Below, piece by piece: positions 37,701 to 50,200 of a stretch of 64,000 nucleotides of DNA. The notes beneath the pieces are model-generated. The model ran no database searches and was not told the origin of the DNA. It saw only the letters and a program-made list of their open reading frames with translations. Origin of the DNA: Symbiodinium sp. CCMP2592 (Eukaryota > Sar > Dinophyceae > Suessiales > Symbiodiniaceae); assembly GCA_905221615.1 (NCBI GenBank), contig CAJNDT010000313.1, positions 806,001-870,000 on the forward strand, given 5' to 3'. The translations under genes were made by a program, and so were the position numbers. Every line of letters starts with the position of its first letter. The first letter of the stretch is position 1.

Positions 37701-40700
37701 GGGTAGTTTCTCGGTAAGATGCCGAATAGAGCCCTAGACAGTCCTGCAGCATCATGTAATCTCCAAACCTTGCCTAGTAAAACCCCAAGCACTCGTAGAA
37801 CCCTACCATCGGATTACGCAGTGCAGCCCAAAACCTACACTTCCCAAAAGCCAACCCTCCACCCCGAAACTCCGAAGCTCCTAAACCTCCCAAAAAAAAC
37901 CCTTCAAGCCCTGAACCCCGATCTCCCCAAAACCCCCCCAGGCCCCTTAAGCCCCCCCCTGCAGTCCCTAAGATAGGGTTTTGGGGCCCATTATACTATA
38001 ATTATAATAAGGAACCCCAACAATAGTAGAGATAAGTATTACGGCCTTATATTATACACCTTCAAACGAACCCTAGTCTTATTTTTAGAGCTCCGAAGTC
38101 CCTAAGCTTTTTGAGGCCGGTAGCATGATGTCCCAGCAGCCCTCGGAGCAGTTGGACTTGGGCGATGTACTGGATCAGGCCAAAGTCGGGTGACGCTTTA
38201 AAGGGAACTCCAGAAAGTTGGAATATGGTTTCAGGGTAGGATACCCTATAACTTACCATAAAGGGTTTAGGAGAATCATATTCCAACTTTCTGGCTTTTA
38301 CTTTAAGGGTGTCTAGGGTGTTCTATCATGTGTCAGGGTTCAGGGCTGGGAGGCTCGGAGTTCTGAGTCATGAGTGGTTAAGTAGGAGGGTTTTTTGCAC
38401 GGTTAAGGACGTTCTAGCTTTCAGGTTCTATCAGGGTGTGAGACTGTCAGGGCTTAGTGCACCTTTTTCGGAGTTCTAGTTTGGAGGTTTTGGGCTTGCG
38501 GCTCGGGGCTGGGGGGGTTTGGGGTCTGGCTTCAGAGTGAGAGAGGGCCTGCCCAGAGTTATAGAGCCTTCAGCTGGGCCTCAATGTTTTATGGTCCGGA
38601 GTTCAGTGTCGTTTGTAAAACCCTAGACCCTAGAAACGCTGATGGTGAGATGTGGTGAAAATTCCAGAACTTATGCCTTAAACCATGCAAGCGCAACCCA
38701 ATTCCCCAAACCCTAGTCCATCCTAGACTTTAAGACATCAGAAGACCTGATGTGGCAGGCCGGCGAGAAGCTCATGAGTGAGCGGAGGCTGGCGTTCCAG
38801 CTGGAGGCCGTAGAAACGATATTTTGGAGGGAACACATCGGAGAGTGTCGGGTTTTCGTAATTTGTTTAGGGTAGGTTGGCGGGGACTCTTAAAATTAGG
38901 GAAACCTCAGCCGAAGGTTCAATAATTTGTGAAACAAGCCCTGCTGTCTAGTGCACATATGTCCGTTCCGTATTTCGCGCCACTCTCGACTTCAGGGTGG
39001 AAGACATCTCCAGACCATTTAAACGATGCAAGACATGGGACGGATAGATTGCTAGCATTTTGCGAAGGGCCTGGATATCCATGATAAGTAAAACAGGAGT
39101 AAGAGGGCAAACTTGACAGCATATATGGAAAGAGTACAATAATCCTAGGAACGCTCGCAATGGCAGGACACAGTTTAACAAGAGACACATACGAATGAGA
39201 TTAAACTTGCGGGATAAGATAGTGGTTTCGTGATCACTTGTTTTCTCTCGCTTGCAGAACTAACCCATAAACCTAAACCGCCTTAGTGACTTCACTGCCA
39301 GGTCAAAGTCCAGCTGGCCGAGGATCAGCTTGATCGCGCTCGCATCGAGCAGCTTGGATGATACTGTGGCAAAGTAGGGCTTCAGGTTTAGCCTCGTGAT
39401 TCCTTCAAGGGTTCCTGCAAGGCTTATTATGCACTCTGCCGAGGGGTTCTAGGGGTTCAGTTCTTGAGGGATCTCAGGGCCCTAGGGTTGTGGTTCAGGG
39501 TCTCTACAAGGAGCTACGAAAAGGATTAATATAAGCGTACTGCTGGGTGAGGGGTTGTTGAACGAATGTGTGTTATTGTGAAGGGCAAGGAAGAAAGGGA
39601 GTAGCATTGGGGTCTGCGTGGTTCTACAAGGGGTTTACAGGATACCATTGTTGTTCGTTTGTCCATGCTGTTACATATGGGTGTGTGTATGAGAAGCTGT
39701 GTATGCGTGACACGGCATACTGAAAACAAGAATCCGATTATTCAGAGTCTTTATTAGAGTCTGCTAACGCTCGTGATTTTGATACTAGTAGTAGCATGGG
39801 GGATGGTGTTGGTGCTTGGTGCTTGACCCTGTTGCCGGTGCTGGTGCTTGGTGCTGGTGCCTGTGCTGGTCAAGATGGTGATGGTGGTGCCATTGGTGAT
39901 GATGATGGTGATAGTTGATAGTGCCAGTCACGGGCGGTTTGTTTGGAAGGCATTGGCAAGGATTTCATTTCGGATTGGAATTTTGATCGCGCGGGTAGCC
40001 AGTGTTTATGTTTGCCCTTTCTTGTTAAGGGGGTCTCCTTCGTAAGACTAGGACAAAGGGCTCCTGGAAAGCTAGAAGCCCCCAAGCGCGAAAGCCCAAA
40101 AAGGCAGTTGCACAGAGATGACAAGAAGCGCAAGGAAGCTGGCATGGTCAAGAATACCATCAAGGCTCCGGTCGTCGTTCTTCGAGTTCTGTTCAGTCCG
40201 CCACGGCGGCGTGCGTTTTCGAGGTCTCTGCTTTGGGATGTTCAGGGTTTGGGATAAGTTCTTTAGGTGTCCATGTTGCGGCAAGTTATGGGAGTGCAGA
40301 GGAAAGGAAGCGAAGGCGGCGAAGCCCTGAACTTCAAACCCTAATTCCCAGCCATAAGCGGCTTTTGGATTAGAGTCCTGCTGGACGAGGCCTTGAAGAT
40401 GGAGATGCAGACGCCTGGCCTTTCTAAAGGAACTTCTAGGTTCCCAGGTAGTATCCGTTTTGATTTTCTTTGAGTTTATGGACTCCCGTTTATGACTGAA
40501 CAAACAATAGCGTGAACAAAGGGAACGTAGTCCACTCATCAGCAACATTTTCTGGTTTGTCACATGGCATGCTAGGGTTTGGTGTGAACCACCGAAACCC
40601 TGGACTAGCAGACTAGGCTGTTCTTGAGAACTGGTTGCATTGTGTTTTGCCGTGTGTCCTTACGGGAGGAGAAAAACTGCAATACTATGCACTCGGAAGG

Positions 40701-41182
40701 TGGGCCAGGTAAACCTTTCTCTAAAGCCCTTCCAAAACATGATGTACAAAGGTCTTCGGGACTTCTTACAGCAAAAGCTGACCCTTGAACCACACCCTAC
40801 TAAACCCTTAAGACCTAAAAAACTAATACGTATAGGGCCTTACTACCTACCTCTACTATTTTGGGGGTTCCTTATTGCAACTATAGTAAACATGCCCCAA
40901 AACCCTATTCTAATTATTAAGGCTCCTACATTCAAGCCTCAAAACAGCTCAGGAAGTGCCAACAGCGATTTGACTACCTCCAGGCTCTCTTTGAGTCCGA
41001 GCAGGTGTGGACTGAGTGGGGTTTAGGATGCACAGCCTTAGTAACTACCTTTATTACTATTTGTTTTTTGTTTGGGGGTGGGATCCTTATTATGGTTATC
41101 ATACAACTTGCCCCAAAACCTTATTCTAATTGTCACGGCCCTCATATTAGAGCGCTGATGAGTTAGTATCAACATCCCTTCG

Positions 41183-41213
<31 letters not shown>

Positions 41214-44200
41214 CTTTTATGATTTATGGTGTAAGGAGCTCTAAAAGCCTTCTCAGATCCTGGAGGCACCGATCTCTGGGTCCAGGGTTCAGGATTTAGT
41301 GACCATGATTTCGGTTTATGGTTTGCGGTTTAGGGTTTAGGGTTTAGGATTTCGGGTTTATGGTTTGCGGTTTAGGGTCGGGTACAGGGTTGGCCCACCA
41401 AAAGTCCGACAAAAGGCAACAGAAACCGTGTGGTTGTTATTGCTTAATTACTACGTCACAGCCTTGCTATTGCTATTAGTAGTATCATGATTAAAAGACA
41501 TGCATACCTACCCAGAAGCACCCCAAGGCCCCTAAGCCCAAAAGCCCCCGACCTCCTTGAAAACAAGCGAAGGGAGACCTGACATGCGAAGCCCTGGCAG
41601 GTGCAACTGACAACGTCCGTGCACCGAAGCTGGGCTCTTGCTCACGGGTTGTTGGCGTCTCATGATTTCTGGAGTTTGCTGTCAGGGTTGTGTAGGTTGT
41701 GCATGGTTTCTAATTTTCGGTTTTATCTCGTGCTTTAGCGAGATATTTGATAATCGCCTATGGGTTCTGTAAGGGTTTGATAGGGTTTTCTGGAACTTGT
41801 GTCATACAGGCATAACCAGGAACACACATCACATGCGGTTAACTGTATTGTTAGTATTTTCAGTGGTGCGGCAACCTGACTCCAGTTTCTCACAGGCCTT
41901 GAAACCCGTATCGGACATTACCATTTTCGCCACCTGGAGGTCTGACATTAAAAGTTGCATCCCTCAAGTTAAGCCCCCATACTAAATCCTTGTAATAGCC
42001 ATTATAGTAGCCCTTATAGACCCCTATTCTAGATCCCCTATAGACCCCTTTAAAGGAAGCCTATGAAGAAGCCCAGGAAGGTCTTTGGAGCTGAAAAACC
42101 GACGGATGGACTTAGCCAGCACCTTTGTGGCCTGGCCTGGTCACTGGTTGGGTTTGTTTAGCTTAAGGTAAAAGCCAGAAAGTTGGAATATGATTATCCT
42201 AACCCTTCTATGGTAAATTATAGGGTATCCTACCATGAAACCATATTCCAACTTTCTGGAGTTCCCCGTAACCCCGAATAACCTAGCTTTTTAAGGACTT
42301 GTATAAGCAAAGCACAATAAGGAACCCTAGAAAGGTAGGTTCTTTAGGGTCCAGGTAGGGTTTGTGAGGGGTTTAGGGTTTAGGTTTGACGGTTCAGGGT
42401 TCATGGATTCAGGGCCTTGTAGGGTTTATTGCTTTGGTTTCTTACAGGGCTATAAACCCCCTTTGGATACTGGGTTCAGGGTTTAGGGTTCGCAGATCAT
42501 TATTACTACTATTATTATCAGTTGTTATTACCATCATAAGTATTATTCGAACCTTGAATCTCTTCCTTGAGCCTGAGACTCTCAGATCCGAAAGCGCCGA
42601 GTCCTGGAATACCAAGACGGAGATGGCTGCAAACCCTTAAACAAACCCTTAAACTCCTAAGCCCAAAAACCCCCACAGCTCTAAACCCTACGGCCTAAAC
42701 CCCTAAGTGTATTGGACCTCTATGTATGATTTGCAGGTCTCGGTTGTTTCGAAAGACGCATAGGGGATACGAGAATACAGAAACCAGTTTCAAAAAATTC
42801 AATTTTTTTCAGAAATTTCCTTCAAAAGGAAAAATTATTGAAAAAATTGAAATTTTTGAAAAAAGACCCTGGCCAGGCCCGGCCGTCGCCCACCAGGAAT
42901 CTTTAAAATTTTTGAAAAAATTGAAATTTTTGAAATTTTTGAAAAAATAAAGACAAATTTCTCAATAATTTCAATTTTTTCAAAAATTTCCTTCGAAAGG
43001 AAAAATTTTTGAAAAAATTGAAATTTTTGAAAAAATAAAGACCCTGGCCAGGCCCGGCCGTCGCCCACCAGGAATCTTTAAAATTTTTGAAAAAATTGAA
43101 ATTACTGAGATTTTTGAAAAAATAAAGACAAATTTCTCAATAATTTCAATTTTTTTCAGAAATTTCCTTCAAAAGGAAAAATTTTTGAAAAAAATGAAAT
43201 TTTTGAAAAAATACAGACCCTGGCCAGGCCCGGCCGTCGCCCACCAGGAATCTTTAAAATTTTTGAAAAAATTGAAATTTTTGAAATTTTTGAAAAAATA
43301 AAGACAAATTTCTCAATAATTTCAATTTTTTTCAGAAATTTCCTTCAAAAGGAAAAATTATTGAAAAAATTGAAATTTTTGAAAAAATAAAGACCCTGGC
43401 CAGGCCCGGCCGTCGCCCACCAGGAATCTTTAAAATTTTTGAAAAAATTGAAATTTTTGAAATTTTTGAAAAAGTAAAGACAAATTTCTCAATAATTTCA
43501 ATTTTTTCAAAAATTTCCTTCAAAAGGGAAAATTTTTGAACAAATTGAAATTGTTGAAAAAATAAAGACCCTGGCCAGGCCCGGCCGTCGCCCACCAGAG
43601 AAATTTGTCTTTATTTTTTCAAAAATTTCAAAAATTTCAATTTTTTCAAAAATTTTAAAGATTCCTGGTGGGCGACGGCCGGGCCTGGCCAGGGTCTTTA
43701 TTTTTTCAAAAATTTCAATTTTTTCAAAAATTTTTCCTTTTGAAGGAAATTTTTGAAAAAAATTGAAATTATTGAGAAATTTGTCTTTATTTTTTCAAAA
43801 TTTCAAAAATTTCAATTTTTTCAGAAATTTTAAAGATTCCTGGTGGGCGACGGCCGGGCCTGGCCAGGGTCTTTATTTTTTCAAAAATTTCAATTTTTTC
43901 AAAAATTTTTCTTTTTGAAGGAAATTTTTGAAAAAATTGAAATTATTGAGAAATTTGTCTTTATTTTTTCAAAAATTTCAAAAATTTCAATTTTTTCAAA
44001 AATTTTAAAGATTCCTGGTGGGCGACGGCCGGGCCTGGCCAGGGTCTTTATTTTTTCAATATTTTAAAGATTCCTGGTGGGCGACGGCCGGGCCTGGCCA
44101 GGGTCTTTATTTTTTCAAAAATTTCAATTTTTTCAAAAATTTTTGCTTTTGAAGGAAATTTTTGAAAAAATTGAAATTACTGAGAAATTTGCCTTTATTT

Positions 44201-47200
44201 TTTCAAAAATTTCAAAAATTTCAATTTTTTCAAAAATTTTAAAGATTCCTGGTGGGCGACGGCCGGGCCTGGCCAGGGTCTTTATTTTTTCAAAATTTCA
44301 ATTTTTTCAAAAATTTTCCCTTTTGAAGGAAATTTCTGAAAAAAAATGAAATTATTGAGAAATTTGTCTTTATTTTTTCAAAAATTTCACAAATTTCAAT
44401 TTTTTCAAAAATTTTAAAGATTCCTGGTGGGCGACGGCCGGGCCTGGCCAGGGTCTTTATTTTTTCGAAAATTTCAATTTTTTCAAAAATTTTTCCTTTT
44501 GAAGGAAATTTTTGAAAAATTGAAATTATTGAGAAATTTGTCTTTATTTTTTCAAAAAGTTTAAAAATTCCTGCTGGGCGACGGCCGGGCCTGGCAAGGG
44601 TCTTTATTTTTTCAATGAATCCCGGCGGGTGACGGCCTCCTTGACCGAGTGGAAAAGGATCAGCCCTTTTCTTCTTTATGAAATTGGAAGGAGCTTTCCT
44701 TTGGTTCTCGATGGTTAGGTAGAGAGTAGAGAACTCATACATTGTCGAGGGTGGGGGGGGCGTCTCTGTCCTCCCTGGCTAGGAGTGAGGTGTCTTCACT
44801 CTTCTCAAGTTGAGAAGCGATTTACCAAGAGTAAATGGAGCTCTCTAGAAAGAAGCTCTCTTCTCTTACAACGAAAATGTCAGGGGGAGCTCTCTTCTTT
44901 TTCTTTAGAGCATGAGGTGGACGACTTCTGGTTCTTTTCAAGAGGGCCAAACCTCTTTGTTTGAAGGGCTCCATCCTTTCTTTGAGCGTATGCTCTCTTC
45001 GTCTTTTGAAGGGGTAGAGGGGATAGTCAGCATCTCCTTTTGCCTAGAAAGAAGGAGGTCTCTTCTTGCCGACTAAGGGGTAAACGGAGCTCTCTTCTTT
45101 CTCGATGTCTTGGAGGGGCTTCTTTGTTTTTTATTGAGATGGAGCTTGCTTCTGTCTCATTAGACTGGAGGAAGCTCTCAGTCTCTTCTTGTCGAGGACG
45201 AGGTAGAGAGGGCTTTTCTTTTTGGAAGCTGCTGGAGCTCTGTCCTCTCGTGCCAGTGTATCTCTTTCTCTACTGAGAGGCAAAGGAGCTCTCTGCTAGA
45301 AAGAAGCTGTCTTCTCTTACCAACAGTAACTTGGATTGAGTTCTCTGCTAGTTTCCGAGGATGAGGTCGAGGGCTTCTCTTTGCCTTTTGAAGGCCGCAG
45401 GGGAGGACCAGACTTCGAATGTCAAGGTTTGAAGTTTGGAAGAGCTCCGTCCCTTCTTTTTGATCGAACGCTCGCTTCAATGTATTGAAGAGGAGTGGAG
45501 AGGAGATGGTCAGGAGCTCTCGCCGCTGACTAAGAGAGAAAGGAGTCTTCTTGTTGTCGACAGAGAGGTAAACAGAGCGCGTGTTTTTCTGAGAAGTTAG
45601 AGGGGCTTGTCTTTTCAATTGTTGGGGTGGAGGACCTGCAACGGGATCTCTTCCTTTACCAAGAGGTTTTTGGAGCAGCCCTCTTCTTTCTTGTGAAATT
45701 GGAGCGAGCTTTCTTCCTGTTTTCGATGATTAGGTAGAGAACTCACACACTGTTGGGGGGGGTCGTCTCTGTCCTCTGTGGCTAGGAGTGAAGTCCAGTC
45801 TTGAGAAGCGGCTTACCAATAGATAATGGACATCTCTTCTAGAAAGAAGCCCTCTTCTCTTACCACGGAACTCTTGGGGAGGAGCTCTCTTCTTGTTGGC
45901 GGCATGAGGTGGGGGAGTTTTCAAGGTTGAAAGCAGGAAAAGAGGCTGGGTGGGAGCTCCACCATCTCTTAGGTTCACTTCCATATTTTGAAAAGGTAGA
46001 AGGGATAGTCAGGATCTCGTTTTTTACCTGTAGAGAAGCTTGGTCTCTTCTTGCCGACTGAGGGGTAAACGTTCTCTCCTTTTTCTCGATAACTTGTAGG
46101 TACATGGTTTTCATTTTGTAGATGGAGCTCTCTTCTGTCTCATCAGGTTGGAGGAAGCTCTCAGTCTCTTCTTCTTTTGCTTTTGTCTTTGGAAGTTGGG
46201 GGAGCTCTGGTAAGCTCCAGTCCAACTTCTGAAGAGGAAGAAGGGATAGTCAGGAGCTCCGACTGAGGGATAAGTGGAGCGATCTCCTCTTTCGCGAAGT
46301 TGGAAGGGCTTATGTAATTTTTCTCGAGAAGCTAGAGGGGCCTGTCTTCTGGGTCGTTGGGGGTAGGGGACCTGCCACGGGATCTCCTCCTTTACCGAGT
46401 GGTAAAGGAGCAGCCTTCTTCTTCTTTATGAAATTGGAGGGAGCTTTCTTTTGGTTTTGGATGATAAGGTATTGCTTCATTGTTGAGGGTAGGGGCGTCT
46501 CTGTCCTCTCTGGCTGGGGGTGAGGTCTCTTCACTCTTCTCAAAGTTGAGAAGCGACTTACCAAGAGTCAATGGAGCTCTCTAGAAAGAAGCTCGCTTCT
46601 CTTACAACGAAAATGTCGGGGGGAGCTCTCTTCTTTTCTTTTAGAGCATGAGGTGGACGAGGTCTGTTTCTTTTCAAGAGGGCCAGACCTCTTTGTTTGA
46701 AGGGCTCCACCCTTTCTTTGAGCGTATGCTCTCTTCGTCTTTTGAAAGGGTAGAGGGGATAGTCAGCATCTCCTTTTGCCTAGAAAGAAGGAGGTCTCTT
46801 CTTGCCGACTAAGGGGTAAACGGAGCTCTCTTCTTTCTCGATATCTTGGAGGGCCTTCTTTGTTTTTAATTGAGATGGAGCTTGCTTCTGTCTCATTAGA
46901 TTGGAGGAAGCTCTCAGTCTCTTCTTGTCGAGGACGAGGTAGAGAGGGCTTTTCTTTTTGGAAGCTGCTGGAGCTCTGTCCTCTCTTGCCAGTGTATCTC
47001 TTCCTCTAACCGAGAGGCAAAGGAGCTCTCTTCTAGAAAGAAGCTGTCTTTCCTTACCAAGAGTAACTTGGATCGAGTTCTCTGCTTGTTTCCGAGGATG
47101 AGGTCGAGGGCTTCTCTTTGCCTTTTGAAAGCCGCAGGGGAGGACCAGACTTCGCTTGTCAAGGTTTGAAGTTTGGAAGAGCTCCGTCCCTTCTTTTTGA

Positions 47201-50200
47201 TCGAACGCTCGCTTCAATGTATGGAAGAGGAATGGAGAGGAGATGGTCAGGAGCTCTCGCCGCTGACTAAGAGAGAAAGGAGTCTTCTTGTTGTCGACAG
47301 AGAGGTAAACAGAGCGCGTGTTTTTCTGAGAAGTTACAGGGGCTTGTCTTATCAATTGTTGGGGTGGAGGACCTGCCACGGGATCTCATCCTTTACCAAG
47401 AGGTTTTTGGAGCAGCCAACTTTCTTTCTTGTGAAATTGGAGCGAGCTTTCTTCCTGTTTTCGATGAACTCACACACTGTTGGGGGGGGGGTCGTCTCTG
47501 TCCTCTCTGGCTACGGCTAGGAGTGACGTCTTCGCAAGACTGAGAAGCGGCCTCCCAACAGGTAATGGACTTCTCTTCGAGAAGGAAGCTCTCTTCTCTT
47601 ACCACGAAAATCTTGGGGAGGAGCTCTTTTCTTGTTGGTGGCATGAGGTGGGGGAGTTTTCAACGTTGAGAGAAGGGCAGGATTTCTCTCTTTGAAGGTT
47701 GGGTAGGAGCTCCGCTATCTCTTCTGTTCATTTCCATATATTGAAAAGGTAGAAGGGATAGCCATGATCTCCTTTTCTTACCTGTAGAGAAGCGTTGTCT
47801 CTTCTTGCCGACTGAGGGGTAAACAAACGGAGCTCTCCTTTTCCTCGATATCTTGTAGGGACATGGTTGTCATTTTGTAAATGGAGCTCTCTTCTGTCTC
47901 ATCAGATTGGAGGAAGCTCTCAGTCTCTTCTTGTCGAGGATGAGCACTCTTCTCTCTCGCGAAGTTGGATGGGGTTGTGTGCTAATTTGAGATGGGGCCC
48001 TCGTCTGTCTCGTTAAGTTGAAGGAAGCTCTAATCTTGTCGAGGATGAAGTACAGAACTTATGCATTGCTTTTGAATACCGGGGGAGCTCTGTCCATGTT
48101 TTCAGGGGCGAGCTCTCTTCAGTCTTCGTAGGATTAGGATGAAGACTTGCCAAAAGATGAAGAGCTCTTCTGGAAAGAAGCTGTCTTCTCTTACCGAGAG
48201 TAGCTTGGATTGAGTTTTCTGCTTGTTTCAGAGGATGAGGTAGAAGGCTGCTATTTGCCCTTTGAAGGCCGCAAGGGAGGACCAGGCTTCTCTTGTCAAG
48301 GTTTGAAGTTTGGAAGAGCTCCGTCCCTTCTTTTTGATCGAACGCTCTCTTCCATGTGTTGAAAAGGAGAGGAGACGAATGAACTCCGAATCGCGGACCG
48401 CGCCGCCGATATGAAAGCAGATGAAAAAGGTTGCGCGATCGTCAGAAATATATGACGAAGGTGTGACAGCTTCTGTTGTCATGTGCTACTCGACGAACCG
48501 CTCCAGAGGTCTAGGCACGGTCTGTAACCACATACCAAAATCTCTTCGTTGCCTTACGCCCTTGAGAACTGTATCATCGGAGGTCCGCTTACCATTCCCC
48601 ACAGCATTCGCGGTCTGGATCTGTCACAGCGTGACAAAGGCAACATAGCATCTCACTGTGTTGCGACCGGTTGTTGGTTCAACCGCTAGTTAAACTCACG
48701 GCTGTTTGATGGACGGTGCCTGCAAAACAGCCTCCAGAGTGGGAAGCAACTAAAGTTGACCCAGCAGAACCCACACATTATACCTAAAGGTCCGTGCCAC
48801 AAACCCCTAAACCCTAGGATGCTGCAGACTGAAGGCCCCCTGGAAAAAGGAGTTTCAAAAAACACAAAACCCTAAACCCTGAACCCCAAGCCCAAAAGTT
48901 ACCCATGCCTCGCTAGAAAGGCTCGGCCTATTCTCGAGTCCGCTCTGGTCGGAGAGGATGGCGTCGAGACGGCTGCGCAGAAGGCGCCCTTTCTCGGGCG
49001 TCGAGCCGGTTTAGGGTTTAGGGAGCTTAGGAGCACATGTAGGAAGGTTCAGGGTGCATGTTGGGGATGTGGGGATTCGGATCCGTGAACCATTTCAGCC
49101 CCTGTAAACCCTGGAACAATTTTGTATGTATCGGGCGCACGAAGGTAGAGATCCTAACCCAAACCCCGAGCCTTCAGCTCACCCAAACCTACAAGGCCTG
49201 GAATTCCGGACATCTCAGCGAACCGAGGAGGACCAGCAACAAAGAACGAGACTGTCTGGTTCTTAGTAGGGCATGGGTTATGGGGACTATCATTGGGGAT
49301 TATATAGAGACTACTACAGGGATCCACTCCGCCATTCCCTACTAAGAACCAGACAGATTAAACTGGCCCCGAGGCCGAGCTAAACACAACCTACTGTACA
49401 CCCTATGCCCTGGAGGGGTATGGGGCTCTGGGCCTCAACTTTACCCAAAACCCCAAAACCCTATCCGTAATCCCTAAGCACTAACTCTTGTAAACGCTTT
49501 ACCATAAACACAAACCCGGTGCGCCATAATAGCGCCGTGGGCTGCAGCTGCCAGGCTATAGACGAGAAGTGTGCGACCCTTGAGAAGGAGTTTGACAGCT
49601 TCACGCAAGCGCTGGAGAGGACTGGGGGCCCTACCTTACCTCGAAAAGCTTACTTGACGAGGAGCTTGAAGCCTAAAGCCGAAACCCTAAACCCTAAGAA
49701 GGAAAGCAACAGAATTCAACTAGCGCCAGACGGTCTAGAGCTTGTGGAAGAAGAAGAAGGAAATCAGAACAGCCTTGCTGAACCCGAGTCGCCCGAGCTT
49801 CCATTTTGCACCAACACCAAGGCCCGGAGCACAAAAAGCCGTAAAACCCTATGTCTTGGTCATAGTTGGGTAACATTTTACAGTTTTATGGGTACTTAAG
49901 CCCAATAGGAAATAAAGATGAACATTTTTAATCCTATCCCAACAATGAACTAGAAGTTTTGTTGTCCTAAACTTTATGGTACCTTCAGCCCAAGAGTAGG
50001 TGGGGCGCTAGGATAGATACAGAACCCGGTATTGGATTGATAATGAGATGTGTTCAGGAACTTGGTTGTTGTCCGGTTTTTGAAGGCGAATGGGGCAAAC
50101 TGCTGAGCATAAGCGGATTGATGTTTGATCTGGAGACATAAGCCACCACCCCTAAACCCAGTAAAACGCTTCTAGCCCGAGGCCTTATCATAAATTCCAA

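Noticed and set aside
42726-44742. Series of related ORFs ([13 protein letters not shown]...) as a repeat protein
   Set aside because: They follow the satellite unit on both arms and both strands; amino-acid similarity is explained by DNA repetition.
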